A stretch of 64,000 bases of DNA from Jacaranda mimosifolia (lineage: Eukaryota > Streptophyta > Magnoliopsida > Lamiales > Bignoniaceae). Below, one piece after another: positions 22,357 to 34,575 of the stretch (position 1 is its first letter; every line of letters begins with the position of its first letter). The notes under the pieces are model-generated. The model ran no database searches and had not been told where the DNA came from. It saw only the letters and a list, made by a program, of their open reading frames with translations. A program made the translations under genes and the position numbers. The DNA is taken from assembly GCA_018894105.1 (NCBI GenBank), contig CM032122.1, forward strand, positions 38,347,404-38,411,403. Reading direction: 5' to 3'.

Positions 22357-24968
22357 ATGGCTGAAGATGATCTGTATACCAAAGATGGGACAGTGGATTA
22401 CCACAATAATCCTGCAAAGAAGAATGAAACTGGAACATGGAAAGCCTGCCCTTATATTTTAGGTATTTTCAATGATATCCTATGCTGTCCGCTAACAATT
22501 TTGCTTCATAGTTTAGCAAATTTTTATGTTTCCTGATTATGTACGGTGCTTGAATTTATGGAATTTTGCAAGGGAACTGATAGCAAATATTGAACAGAAG
22601 CATTTCTACTAAAGTTCATGTCCTTGATACTGAATGATATTTTGAGTGATTCTTGTTTGTTTAACGTACTTGTGGCGATAGGGAATGAATGCTGCGAGAG
22701 ATTGGCATACTATGGCATGAGCTCGAATCTGGTGGTTTATTTCAAGGAGAGGCTCAACCAGCACAGCACTACTGCTTCTAACAATGTGTCGAATTGGTCG
22801 GGAACATGCTATATCACACCACTCATCGGAGCCTTTGTGGCTGATGCATATCTAGGAAGATACTGGACCATAGCATCTTTCTCAATCATATATGTTATTG
22901 TAAGCTTTCTTTGTTTTGTCTTGAATTTCTCTATATTAAATGAATAAGTCAAGAGTACATAATCTCATCCAATTTATCATTTGTTTGAATTGAGTTGCAT
23001 GGAATTGGATACCCTTTAAGGAACAGCAAAAGAAAGTGTTTTGTTGTTAAGGGAAGATAAGAGTGCTAGTTTTCCATTCCAGTATTAAAACAAAGATTAG
23101 TTTTATCCCGCGCGAACATTTCCACACGTCTCATGGGAACTCTGTTTGCTAATTGCATACAGAGGGTGAAAGACAGTAGAAACTATATGATTATTAATCT
23201 AAGCTCAATTTATGTTTTCTTCTAACAATTCAGTATGACGGTGCGTTAATTAAATGATCGTGATTACTATAGTTTCTGTTCATTGATACTGTATGAAACC
23301 TCTTGTCTGAAAATTTCTTGTTGCATGAATATGATTTGAGCAAATTAACTAGTTTCTTGGAAAGAGAATATTGAGAAATGAAAAGGAAACTGAGTAATTG
23401 CATTCTCATTCAGGGAATGACATTGTTGACATTGTCAGCATCAATCCCGGGCCTGAAGCCAACTTGCCATGGGAAAGACTCCTGTCATGCAACTAGCACA
23501 CAGGCTGCTGTTTGCTTTGTGGCACTTTACCTGATTGCACTTGGAACTGGTGGGATTAAGCCTTGTGTCTCATCCTTTGGGGCAGATCAGTTTGATGATA
23601 CCGATGAGGTGGAAAAGAAACATAAGAGTTCTTTCTTTAATTGGTTCTACTTCTCGATCAATATTGGTGCCCTCATTGCCTCCTCTGTCCTGGTCTGGGT
23701 ACAAATGAATGTCGGTTGGCAATGGGGATTTGGCATTCCTGCTGTGGCAATGGCAATAGCTGTGGCATTTTTCTTTTCAGGCACTCGCTTGTACCGTAAT
23801 CAGAAACCTGGTGGAAGCCCTTTAACTCGCATTTGTCAAGTACTGATAGCATCTTTCAGGAAATATAGGGTTGAAGTTCCTGCTGACAAATCGCTGTTGT
23901 ATGAAACCACGGATGCCGAGTCTGCAATCAAAGGAAGCCGTAAGATTGAACATACTAAAGATCTTGGGTAATGTCTGATTAACAAGCTTTGTTTTCATTG
24001 ATTATTTGAAGTAAACACAGTAGTAAGTAAACTCTTACAGAAACTGCAATAATTAAGAGAGGGCTACCTTGTACATCCAATCATTAACTCTGTGGAGATC
24101 TGAGTATTCTTAATCTGTGCAATGCAGATTCTTTGACAAGGCTGCAGTGGGGACACAATCAGACCACATAAAAGGCTCGGTGGATCCATGGAGACTTTGC
24201 ACGGTGACTCAAGTAGAGGAGCTGAAAGCCATCGTACGGTTGCTTCCTGTATGGGCGACGGGCATCATTTTTGCCACTGTATATGGCCAAATGAGCACTT
24301 TGTTTGTGTTACAAGGTTTAACCATGGATGCTCGGGTGGGGAAATCCAGCTTCAAAATCCCAGCAGCATCACTTGGCATATTCGACACCCTCAGCGTGAT
24401 TTTCTGGGTTCCCATTTACGACAGAATCATTGTCCCTGTTGCCAGAAAGTTCACCGGCCACAAGAACGGGCTAACTCAACTCCAAAGAATGGGGACCGGC
24501 CTCTTCATCTCTATTTTCTCCATGGTCTCAGCTGGGATTCTTGAGCTCGTCAGGCTCAGATATGTTAAAAGGCACAACTACTACGAACTCAAGGAAATAC
24601 CAATGTCGATTTTCTGGCAAGTTCCTCAATATTTCATCATAGGATGTGCCGAAGTGTTCATGTTTATCGGACAGCTGGAGTTGTTCTACGAACAAGCACC
24701 TGATGCTGTTAGAAGCTTATGCTCGGCTCTTCAGCTGACCACCGTTGCCCTTGGAAACTACTTGAGTACATTGCTTGTGACTATAGTCACCAAGATTAGT
24801 ACCCGAAACGGGAAGCTGGGATGGATTCCGGATAATCTCAACTATGGCCACCTCGATTATTTCTACTGGCTCTTGGTTGTGCTGAGTGTGCTTAATCTGG
24901 GGGTGTTTCTTCTGGTGGCAAAGTGGTACACTTATAAAAAGTCAGTTGGAACTCTTCGCAATGCCTAG
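22357..24968 (+). CDS. NPF8-type proton-coupled di/tripeptide transporter, copy 2 (PTR1-like)
   Basis: Four exons join in phase: 22357-22462, 22682-22899, 23414-23967 and 24128-24968. The product is 572 residues. The first three exons have exactly the same lengths as in the copy at 6216, so the two are paralogues by duplication. Functional positions are kept: E38-CC-E41-R42, Lys157 in GTGGIKP, the [13 protein letters not shown] segment and Glu468 in GCAEVF. It is less AT-rich than the first copy and closer by eye to Arabidopsis NPF8.1 (for example [22 protein letters not shown]). The role is uptake of di- and tripeptides, known for the family and inferred here. The 8.2 kb-14 kb pseudogenes resemble copy 1 more than this gene, so this may be the ancestral conserved locus. 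Confidence 0.93.
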
Positions 24969-25296
24969 TTTTAGATTCATCACCTGGATATGACTCTGTA
25001 TATTGCTCACAAGCATATGGTTGGTGGCCAATACTTGTAACTATGGCATTAGATTTTCCACATTATGCAGATGGGGATTTGATCACCTGAAAGAGTAGGT
25101 GTCAAATATAATGAATGACTAGAAACTACTTTTTGTTAAGGTACTTTGTTGGATGATGCTTTGAGCCATTTTGAGCTTCTGCCACAATGGGATTGTGTAT
25201 GTTTTTTCATTGCAAGACCACTTTTATCCAACCAAGGGAAAACTACTGCACTATTGCTTCCACCCTTGTGGTTCCAAATTAATTATTCCCTTATAT

Positions 25297-25675
25297 GTTG
25301 TTTGGATTTGTTTTTTGGAGCCATTTTCATTTTCTGATGAAAATAAATAGTGAAAAGTTAGTTATAAAAGTGTTTTTAAAAATGAAATGTTGTTTGGATG
25401 TTTTGTTTAAAATATAATGATTATGTAAGATTGAAAATGAGTTATATTTGGAAAATGTAGTATTTTTGTATTAAAAGTTGTGAAAATGTAAGTTGGAGAA
25501 AATGAAAAGTGATGAAAAGTAAAAATGGAAAGAGAGTATAAAAGTTTGTTCGGAAAAATATTTTGAGAATGAAAATATACGTAAAAATGGGAGAGAAGTT
25601 GATGGCTCAATTTTGTTGATAGCTCAGTTTTCATTTGCAGCAAAAAATAAAAGAGTTCAGAAAACCAAAACAAAC
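25297..25675. mobile_element. MITE family A, copy 1 (degenerate ends)
   Basis: This copy begins near TTGTTTGGATTTGTTTTTTGGA and ends near AAAACCAAAACAAACTGG. Inside it shares with 38379-38737 the order GTTTGGATGTTTTGTTTAAAAT, GTATTTTTGTATTAAAAGT, AGAGAGTATAA. It also resembles the better-preserved copies at 29461 and 31367. The several open frames across it are by-products of low GC content. Confidence 0.65.
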
Positions 25676-26605
25676 TGGACCTTACATTCTCAATTTATTG
25701 ATAAACAGCTGCATGTACTTCACATGTTGTTTTTCATCAAAGAATATCGAAAATTGGGACAATGGACCATAAACATTAAAGAATTGAAAATTTTGTCTAT
25801 AATTAGGGAGCACAAATTAGCTTAGAATAAAAAAAGGCAAAACACCCTATGCTATAGGATAAAAAATGTAATTTTCTCAAAGAAAATAAGTTGAGAGTGG
25901 TTGTGTTTTTATTTTCATTCTTCATTTTTAATGTTTTCAACTCATTTTTATTTTAGCTATTAGTTGTCGTATGAAAATAAACATATGTTTAAATTAGTAG
26001 TTTAAAAATTTTAAGAGAAAAAAATAGAAGAAGTGAATCGAAGACAATATTTTAATGTGATATTATTATTTAATTTATTACGGATTTTATTATTTCATTC
26101 ATGTCTTACTAATTAAATATTATTGTGTCTATCTTATTATCTTGAGATCATAGAAAAATTATTATTTAATTAATGGATGATTTTTAATAATTTTTTAAAT
26201 TAATAGGTATATTAATTTGGAAATAATTATTATAAGTATGAAAACGTAAATAAGGAAAAAGAATATTCTAAATTACAAGCAATTACGATCTAAATTTATT
26301 GTTTTTCTTATTATTTTGTAGTTTGTGATGTATAGACTTATGTCAGGATAAATCGTCCTCGTCGAATCAATTGCATGGGCTTATGATTTTAGAGGAGGCC
26401 ATGTGGCTGTCGAAATAATTTTAATTGCATCAATTCTAACCTTAAATTGAAGGTGGTTCGAGACCTCAGAGCTATTCAAATTAGATGATTCATGCAAAAT
26501 AATAAAATAAAATAAAATTCAGGGTAAGTCGTCCAACAACAAAGATTTTGTACGCTCACGCCCTAACAAACCACATCTCCTCTCACTTGTCACTTCTACT
26601 CCTCG
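25676..26605. other. Intergenic region, no gene seen
   Basis: AT-rich with no recognisable frame or repeat class up to about 26500. The last 100 bases are less AT-rich and are probably the promoter and leader of the next gene. Confidence 0.55.
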
Positions 26606-27593
26606 ATGGTTCTCAAACGATTTCAACAAACCGAAACAGGTACATCTGCAACTCTCTAACAACAATATCACAGTCGATTCATATGCTATTTTGTGTTATT
26701 TAAGCGTGTGCGGTTTTTGTTTCTTGAATATTGTTTTGCCTGTGAACTGTTTGACAAAATGCGCCAATCAGAATGTTCTCAGACAAGCCCTATGAGATCC
26801 ACCATTTCTTTTCTATAGGTTCTGCAGCATCTTTTGCCTGTGACCTGTTTGACAGAATGCCTCAATTGAGGATATGCTGTTGTATGTTTTGTGGAGTTTT
26901 ACTTTAGACGTTTTGCGGTCATCACAGTCATTTTTAATCATCCTGTCTTGATCAGCATAATTCAAGTACGGACTCTTTGGTTAAATATGTCATTGAGAAT
27001 CACACCCCATTATCTACAGTCTTTATTTGTCTCTTGAACATCTTCTCTTGTGAAGTATCCCGCATTTAAGTCCAAATGGGAACGTTTCTTGACATAAGCA
27101 AGAGCATATGTATAACTTCAAAAAAAATTCCTTTGCAGGGCTATCAGCTTTGAAGTCATTCAAAGCTGAGAAATACCTGAGGAAAATTGGGTTAGGAAAA
27201 GAAGACCATCATTTCTGGAAGCAAGTTGGCAAAGCGCTGTTATGCACATATACTCTTTTCGGTGTGGCATGGCTGTGGAATGAAACTTCACCACTCGGTT
27301 GGTGGACACTGAAGCCAAGGCCCAAGGAAGAGAAAGAGCTGGCGCATCTCTATGAGCGCCGTAAGTTTCCCTACCCAGGCGACAAGGAGGCCATGGAGGA
27401 CTTCATTGCTAAAGGTGGGATGATTGGTACCACAATTGGGCCAAAAGGGATCATTGAAACCGATCGAGACTCTTACAATTTTCAGAAAGAATTGCAGGAC
27501 AAGAAGTTTGAGCAGGAGGCTTTAAAACTGTGGTTAAGGATGAGAAATGAGATTATATCTGAGCTTCAAGAGAAAGGATTTGAAGTTGAATAA
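26606..27593 (+). CDS. Conserved plant small membrane protein of unknown function
   Basis: Two exons join in phase: 26606-26639 and 27139-27593, giving 162 residues. Exon 1 encodes MVLKRFQQTET and its last base plus the first two of exon 2 make Gly. The acceptor TTTGCAG at 27132-27138 and the donor ACAG|GTACAT are typical. An open frame from 27108 is longer at its 5' end, but its first ten residues come from the intron's polypyrimidine tract. One likely membrane span lies near residues 41-58 (KALLCTYTLFGVAWLW). It is followed by a charged, probably helical region with KPRPKEEKELAHLYERR and a glutamate/lysine-rich C-terminus. The composition is like small accessory subunits of mitochondrial inner-membrane complexes. 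That is an impression only; I do not recognise the family by name. Confidence 0.78.
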
Positions 27594-27599
27594 CTGCTT

Positions 27600-28900
27600 G
27601 TATTCAAAGCCTTTCTGTCAATAATTAAGGATTTTTATGGTCATGGGGTAGTAAACTAATGTCTTTCCATGAATGGTGTTTTTGTTGTACATATATATGC
27701 CTACTATAATGTTTTTTGACTGCTAAATTTCTGTAATGGACGAATTATCCCTATTTTCAATTCTTTTTGTTTAGGACTATCAGTTGAGTTCCTGGAGTAC
27801 AATTTTCTTGCAATGTTTCCATATGAAGTACGATTTTGATGATTTAGATATAGTATTTTGAGATGAATTGCGAATTAGAAGTGAATAATAATAATTGCCA
27901 TTTTGGGATTTGTATGTATATAGCACCAAAAGACAACAGAAGAAAGAAATACAACTGCAAGGCCATGACATCCTTGGCCCGTGTCACATTCCATCATTTG
28001 AAATTTTTGGATAGTCCGAGATTGTTATGATAAACATTCTCTATGCTATAGAATCGATTATAGGCTGAATGCCCTAAAAGAAGGGACTCCATTCAATTGG
28101 CCAACGTTGAAATTAGTTGAGCTGTCTAATGATATTGTCTTTGTATTTATATTTAATTAATTTAATGAGATCGTACTCTAAATAATGATGATTTTGATAT
28201 CCATATTTTTTTCAACTAAATAAATAATTATTTGATCGATAAAGAATAAATTTACCTATAAATAATTAATTAAAAAAGAAATTTAACCTAAAACTTACAA
28301 CCAAACAATAAACATACTCTTGCAAAAATATTTCAAAAATATTCTCAAATTTAAATAATTCCTCACAAAATTAGTCTTCCTCAGGTATAGTAGTTAGAGT
28401 TGATACTTACAACCAAATTAACTCAAAGAAAATATCTTTAAAATATTCTCAAATCAGAACAACTTACCATAAAATCGCACCTATAAATCTATTACAATCA
28501 TTATACTTATAATTTTTGCACATTCGATGCATGCGTTAAATTTTTTACAATATATCAATAAAATGAATATTTATTTTTAGTCTAATATTAGTTTTTTAAG
28601 TAATATTTGATATTTGTTTAGCCTTTAGAGTAATAACACAAAAATAATGGTAAAATAATAATTATGAATATAGAATGTGTGGGTTACAAATGGTATTTAC
28701 TACATGTAAGTTGTCATTATAAAGATTAAACAAAATAAGTGAGGACATTTTAGACATATCACACAAAAATATGAAGAATGTGCTTTATTAATAATATAAA
28801 TACTCCGTAATATCCTTGAAAAATAACTTTATCCTTAAAATAAACAAAAGGAAAACCAAGCAATTCCTTAAAAATTTGGGCTTTGTAAAAATGATGTAGA
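27600..28900. other. Intergenic region, no gene seen
   Basis: The first 200 bases are probably the 3' UTR of the preceding gene. The rest is AT-rich without a recognisable frame or structured repeat. Confidence 0.55.
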
Positions 28901-29460
28901 ATGGCGTTTCAGTTTTGGAGCAGATGTAAGGAGTCGCCTTTCGTTGTTTCTCTTTTCTGGTTTACAAGGTAGCAAGTCTAGCTAAAACCGCGGAGACTTT
29001 TCGCTGTCAAGAAAGTTTTCAATTGTAAGTTTTCTTTTCTTATAGAGAAGTTCCATTTTTATTTTTATTTTTAAAAAAAAAAAATTGTCGGATGAGATTT
29101 TTCTGCGATGCTGCAATTCTCCCAATTATGGGCAGATTTTTTATTTTTTATTTTTTTCCTTTAAATGATGGATTCTTCATTTTTTTTCTTTCTGGTGAAT
29201 GTCTGCCCAGTATTTTGTAACCTTTACGATGAACGGATTTTCCATGTAAATTTGATGTCTTGGGTTCTGCTAGAATTGGTTTTCTTGGCCTTTTACTTTA
29301 GTTTTGGTTAATATGATTATTTGGTCTGAATTCTTGATTATCAATGGCCTATCTTTACAGTCATCAGAAAACATTAAAGAAGCGTTGTTAGACACAAAAA
29401 GATGATGATATAACCTATTGTTTTTATTATTGACTAGTCTTCACTGTTTTGCAAGCTAAG

Positions 29461-29785
29461 GGCCTGTTTGGTTTTATTTCCATTTCCAATTTTCATTTCC
29501 ATCATTTCTAAAATTGTGAGAATTAGTTATGTGATGTGATGTGGAGATGGAAATGTATTTGGATGAAATGTTTGGAAATGTAATGATTATGTAGGTTGTA
29601 GGTGGAAAGAGATAGAAATAATGAAATAGAGAGAGAAGATATATAGGTTATTGGATAATGTGTTTTGAAAATAAAAATTGAAATTATATTGGGTGAAAAT
29701 TTTTAAAAAGCAATGATTTCTATTCAACTATTTCTGGAATAGTAAAATTAGAGGGAAGGGGGTTTGGAAATAAAACCAAACAGGC
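29461..29785. mobile_element. MITE family A, copy 2 (325 bp, best preserved)
   Basis: Its terminal inverted repeats are GCCTGTTTGGTTTTATTTCC at the left and GGAAATAAAACCAAACAGGC at the right, matching over at least 20 bases. AAG lies on both sides (29458-29460 and 29786-29788) and may be a 3-bp target duplication. A TAA/CAA reading is also possible, so the superfamily is uncertain (a PIF/Harbinger type is plausible). There is no coding capacity. Confidence 0.82.
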
Positions 29786-31366
29786 AAGTTTCAGGGAATT
29801 TGGTGAGAAAATGAGGAATGACAAGCTATATTATTCGTGCGGTTTTGAGTTACTGTGGTTCCTGCCATTGTAAAAAAGAAAATAATAAATAATAGTTGGT
29901 TGGAAACTTTGGTTGGACTAATGGCTTGGGTTTAATTGTTGTCTTTCCACAGGGTGGACTAATGTTTTATTAAGCTGATGATTTTCATGTTACTTGCATG
30001 GAAAGTCTGGCTACACTTGTCACTGCACTAGCAAAAACTGCAAGAATTGCAGGAATTGTGCGTTTTCAATTCTCTCAATGGTGTATTTGAATTGAAACTG
30101 TATGAAAGTGATATTGATGCTCACTTGCAGTTTCTGAATGAGAGATTCACATATTCAAGTTTGTGTTTTTCTTTAAACTCAAAAATCTATGCTAATATCT
30201 ATCCTTGTGAATATTGAACAGAGAACTAATCTAATATGCTTAGTGAAGCTTTCTGTGATTGGGTTTTAGGTTATTTTCTACCAAGGAGCAGGTTCTTTGA
30301 GCCAATTAATATTGAGGTCTAGTTTACTCCAAAAGTATTTACTTCAAAGAAATGTAAGGTTCCATTTTTTGTCATAGCGAATACATCTGAATGGTTGCAT
30401 CTGAGGATGTTTTAGATGTCAATTTACTCCTAACATGGCACTCCATCACTATCAAAATTTCGCTGATTGGCTTCAAGCATGTGTTGCATGTTGTGAATCA
30501 TATATGTCTGTTTAGCTGGGTAATTTCATGGAATATTCAGGTGAATTGAAGGGAAATAAAAGAACTACAGTAACAAATAGTAACAGGATTAAGAAGCCAG
30601 CTTGAAGGTAGGAGCTCTGCAGCAGGAAACAAGACTTTCTGGTCAAAAGAACATATCTTTGGTAATTTTATAGTCTTTTCTTTTAGTCTATAACATTATG
30701 TAAATTCTAATAATTGAAAGTGTTTTACTAATTTTTAGATTTGACGTGCTTTTTGGTTATTAGTCTTGAGTCAGTATTCCCCTGTTATCATTTGCGTTTG
30801 AGCACAGTACGTCATGCATTTTGCTGTATAATCACTTCTCATAGTTATACATGATCACTGGTAGATTTCATTTGTTGACTGTCTTGAGTTAGCTTTTTCC
30901 ACAATAGCCAGTTCGTGGACCTTTTTCTCTTGTATCTTCAACAGCTTATGGTAAACTATTAGCAAAGAAGTAATTATCAGTGCTTTGGGTTATCACATTT
31001 CTCATGAAGTTCTAGATGTCAGCAACAGAAAGTGACCCGTATCTATTAATTTGGTGTCATTTTGAAATGCATTCAAAGATAAATTTCGATATCAGCCATT
31101 GATGATTATGAAAATTATTGGTCTTCAAATGCTTATATTCTAATTCGGAGATCTAAAGTTACTGATACTTCAATTGATATGACTGAACAAACAAATGCAA
31201 ATTCACTCTTTTAGTACAATTCCTTGTCTCTTTCAATTTCCCAGCAACTGCAAACTTCTGATGCAATTCTGTGTGTATTTCATTTTCTATTATGGACATT
31301 TGCTCACTAGGAGGGTATTTGATCTTATAAGTTTCAGTCTTATATTTAGAGGTTATATGATGCTAA

Positions 31367-31673
31367 GCGCCTGTTTGGTTTTATTTTCATTTTTAGTTTT
31401 CATTTCTATCATTTTCAAAATGTTGGAAAGAAGTTAGTGAAAATGAGTTGGAAATGAATTTATACTTGGATATATTGTTGAAAAAGGAATGATATGTTGG
31501 GTTTAGTAGATTGTAGGTGGAGAAAGATAGAAGTAATGGAATAGAAAGAGAAGATATATATAGATTACTGGGGAATGTATTTTGAAAATGAAAATGTGTA
31601 AAAAGTGATTTGTTTTATTTTTGAAATAGTAGAAAATGTGAAAAGGGACTTTGAAAATAAAACCAGCAGGCGC
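31367..31673. mobile_element. MITE family A, copy 3 (307 bp)
   Basis: The ends are GCGCCTGTTTGGTTTTATTT and AAATAAAACCAGCAGGCGC. The interior shares AGATTGTAGGTGGA, GAAAGAGAAGATATATA and TGTATTTTGAAAATGAAAAT with copy 2. The orientation is the same. Confidence 0.8.
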
Positions 31674-31674
31674 C

Positions 31675-31870
31675 AAAAATCTTATTCCAAAAATAAACTC
31701 TCAAAGTGCTGGAAAAAATCTTAATGAATTCTTTGTTTTTTTTTTTTAAAGAGTTTATAAAATCTCAACATCTTATTTTGAGAGTTTACAAATTCTTTTC
31801 AAAAAAATTTATCAAACAAGTTATGATATTTATAAGATATTTTTAGAAGCTTATAGCTCATATAAACACT
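31675..31870. repeat. Dispersed AT-rich repeat (family B)
   Basis: It contains the phrases CATCTTATTTTGAGAG, TTTATAAAATCTC and TTTAGAAGCTTATAGCTCAT. Related stretches occur near 19350-19500 and inside a kinase intron near 47290-47630, with ends of the TTATAAGCTCA type. It has no frame and its class is unknown. Confidence 0.5.
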
Positions 31871-32032
31871 GTCAGATTCTTATGTTTGGTTTTAACTTGT
31901 TTTCCAAGAATAAGTACCAAGCTCATCAATTTGCTCGGTGATAATTTGTTCAGAATTTTTTAGTGTCTTGAGAACACTTTCGATCCTGGAACACACCCTA
32001 TAGCGTCTTGATGAACAACTGAGCTTGTACCC

Positions 32033-32770
32033 ATGAAGCTGTCAAAGAAACTCACTATTCAAAGCACTGAAAGGCCAAAACCAATGGACCGGTTCACCTT
32101 CATTATTGATGATCGTTTCAAATTAGTAGTTCCCATTGGACCTCGTTTCCAGGTTGATGTACCACCTTGGACTCTTCCATTTTCCAGGAGTGACCTAACT
32201 ATCAGTGACAGTGACTCGGACAATTCAAAGTGGGTTGGAATTCCAGTATGGCCATTGAAAGGAAGAAGTGAAAACATTAACGACCATATGGTCGGAAGAG
32301 GGAGATGTGAGAGTTGTGCATGTGCCTTCCCCGGATCCATGGAATGTGTCAGACGACACATCTCTGACAAGAAATACCAATTACAGATTGATCTGGGCCC
32401 TGCCTTTTGGAAATGGAAGTTTGATGACATGGGAGACGATGTTTCTAAGTTATGGAGTTCAGAGGAACAGAAGAAATTTGAATATGTTGTGAAAATGAAT
32501 GCAAAATCGAAGGGTAGAAGTTTTGTTAAGTCGGCCTTGGAATGTTTTCTCTGCCAGAGCAAAGAGACCATAGTGAGCTACTATCTAAATGCATATATCC
32601 CAAGGCGAATCGGTGCTCAAACTAGGTCAAGTTGTATAACCATTGACACGGATGATGAGTCTGAGGACATGCCATGTCTCAAAAGGTCCGGTAAAAGGTT
32701 ACAGGCAAACAGTTTCACTTCAAGCAGGTCTAAATACATTAAGACCATCTACTTGACAGCCCGCCGGTGA
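32033..32770 (+). CDS. ELM2-domain nuclear protein with SANT-like tail
   Basis: A single-exon frame of 245 residues. Residues 31-47 (LVVPIGPRFQVDVPPW) are the core of an ELM2 motif, which binds histone deacetylase-type co-repressor complexes in other eukaryotes. Residues 92-105 (CESCACAFPGSMEC) carry four regularly spaced cysteines and lead into VRRHI. This is a hallmark of the plant ELM2 proteins. Residues 137-191 (LWSSEEQKKFEYVV to SYYLNAYIPRR) resemble the SANT/Myb-like part. A nuclear, chromatin-related role is inferred from family. The C-terminus is short and basic. The start follows an in-frame stop region, and no alternative upstream Met was supported. The minus-strand frame on the opposite strand (32059-32571) is a shadow. 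Confidence 0.85.
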   Translation: MKLSKKLTIQSTERPKPMDRFTFIIDDRFKLVVPIGPRFQVDVPPWTLPFSRSDLTISDSDSDNSKWVGIPVWPLKGRSENINDHMVGRGRCESCACAFPGSMECVRRHISDKKYQLQIDLGPAFWKWKFDDMGDDVSKLWSSEEQKKFEYVVKMNAKSKGRSFVKSALECFLCQSKETIVSYYLNAYIPRRIGAQTRSSCITIDTDDESEDMPCLKRSGKRLQANSFTSSRSKYIKTIYLTARR

Positions 32771-34575
32771 ATTTGCTTGAAGGATTTTTTAATTTCTGAT
32801 TGTGTACTTGCAGAAGATAATTTGTGAATATGTTGCATAAATTTTGTGGGTGGACATGTAGTACAGCAGCAGCAGGAGCTTTATTATTGTTAAAGTTTCT
32901 TTGCTTTTGGTTTATGACAATTTGGTACTTGTCTATCGAACTTTAGCCTCATAATAAATGACTTTTTCAAGGTTCTGAAATAATAGACTTGTAAAGTACA
33001 TATCTGGAGTAGTGCAGATTACCAGTGGATTTCAGCTAATTCCTTGATTGCTCTCAATTGGGCTTTCATAATGTCTTATGATCTGTGGCATGCAGAGACT
33101 GGAAAAGCATGCAAACAAGTTTTATGACAGGCTTGACATTCTTCAGATAATAGCAGTGACATGACCTGTCCTATATTTCTGTAAACTGTTTAACCCATGC
33201 AGCCACAAAATCCATTTTGTTATGATGACCTGCTGAGCTGCAGGGTACATGAATAGTAGCTTTCAGCATGCTCTGCAGCCACAATTTAATCTGCGCATTC
33301 CCATCCACTAAAATTTCATGTCCGTAGATGTAGTGCTGCAGGTGATATTCTTGGATGAATTGGTTGTCGTTGGATCAAATGGAAGTGGATGATCATACAA
33401 TCCAACGTCGATAAGTGAACCAGGTGTGCTGCACCTGGTCCACTGTAGCATCACTCAGTGCCTCATATTACTGAAATTTTTGGGTGGTAAAAATCCTTTG
33501 CCCCAAGCCCCCAAATGATTCAACAGTAATTGCTGAATCAAGAGCAACACTTTTCAGTCATCCATAAAATGATTCATTACAGCAGTTAACAGACTAAACT
33601 CTGCAGCCAACATGCATATATGTAGAATATGTAGTTCTGCAGGATAATCTTATGAACTTAAAACATGAAGAACTGTATATTTATCACCAAATCTTGCTGG
33701 ATTTGGATAAGGCATAATTTCTCTCTCGAAATATTTCAGCATCTGTTTACTTCTACAGTCAATCTTCAGAAAAACCAAAACAATGGAGCTACTTCTTCGG
33801 GTTGGGAAACTGGTCTCTGGAGTGCATCAATAAGCCACACCCAGTCACCAGTTTTCCATATTGCCCAAATTCAAACAAGTTATGCGACACCAAGATTTTG
33901 TTATGGCCAAGTTAGATCAGAGCCTCACAAGTATCATGCTAACAAACGACACGGTAAACAGCAGATGGGGGACTTTGAAGTTGAGGCCAAATTTATTCTT
34001 TATGGGTCATGTCACAAATGAAAAATAATTCCAAAGAAATACTCAGTTTGGCTTCCATGCCTTGACTTGTAACATGATGACTGTCCTTCAGATTTGGAAG
34101 AATTCTAGCAAGCTGTAGTCTAATACCAATTCACGAGTGTCATACTTGACCACAACAAAAGGACCTAGCAGAATTAAGGCAAATCATAGACAGGCTAGCT
34201 TAAACCTGACACTTCAAAGCCGACCATTTTTATGTGCAGATAAGCTAAAAGAACTCCCACAATGTAAGATATGATGCAGACTCTAGGTTTTTGCAACACT
34301 TCCCTTCTTCCTTTCTATCAGACTTGTCAAGCCAAAACCTATTCCATTCACAGGTCTGGTTCAGATCCCACACCTTTCCCTATCCAGAAAAAGATTCAAA
34401 GAACAAAGGCTACGGAAGTAAACAAAAGAAAAACGAAACTTGAGCTATTATGTTGATGATAAGTAACATCACAAGCGGTTACCTGAAAGTATTACATACT
34501 TTGTTGCATAAAAACAAGGAAAACATCTGTATGGTTCACAAACTGATAATCTTGCTGAGAACTATTAGTCTACCT
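32771..34575. other. Convergent intergenic region with 3' UTRs
   Basis: The ELM2 gene and the minus-strand OCTOPUS-like gene converge here, so both ends are probably 3' UTR. The open frames at 33665-34021 and 34271-34456 have no family resemblance and no exon context. I do not regard them as genes. Confidence 0.6.

Larger units (their letters stand above)
28901..32032 (+). other. Possible long 5' leader region of the ELM2 gene, with two MITEs
   Basis: The less AT-rich start near 28910-28970 (GGAGTCGCCTTTCG, then TTTACAAG|GTAGCAAG) looks like a leader exon with a donor site. Another possible non-coding exon lies near 30540-30660. If so, the ELM2 gene has a 5' UTR with one or more introns spanning about 3 kb. 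No protein-coding exon was found in this stretch. Two MITEs (29461-29785 and 31367-31673) and a dispersed AT-rich repeat (31675-31870) lie within it. Confidence 0.35.

Noticed and set aside
27108..27138. First ten residues of the longer frame for the small membrane protein
   Set aside because: They come from the end of intron 1. The acceptor at 27138 and exon 1 at 26606-26639 join in phase.
32059..32571. 170-residue minus-strand frame across the ELM2 gene
   Set aside because: It is antisense to a well-supported coding exon and has no family resemblance or splice context.
33665..34021. 118-residue plus-strand frame between converging genes
   Set aside because: It has no recognisable domain and lies in probable 3' UTR or intergenic DNA.
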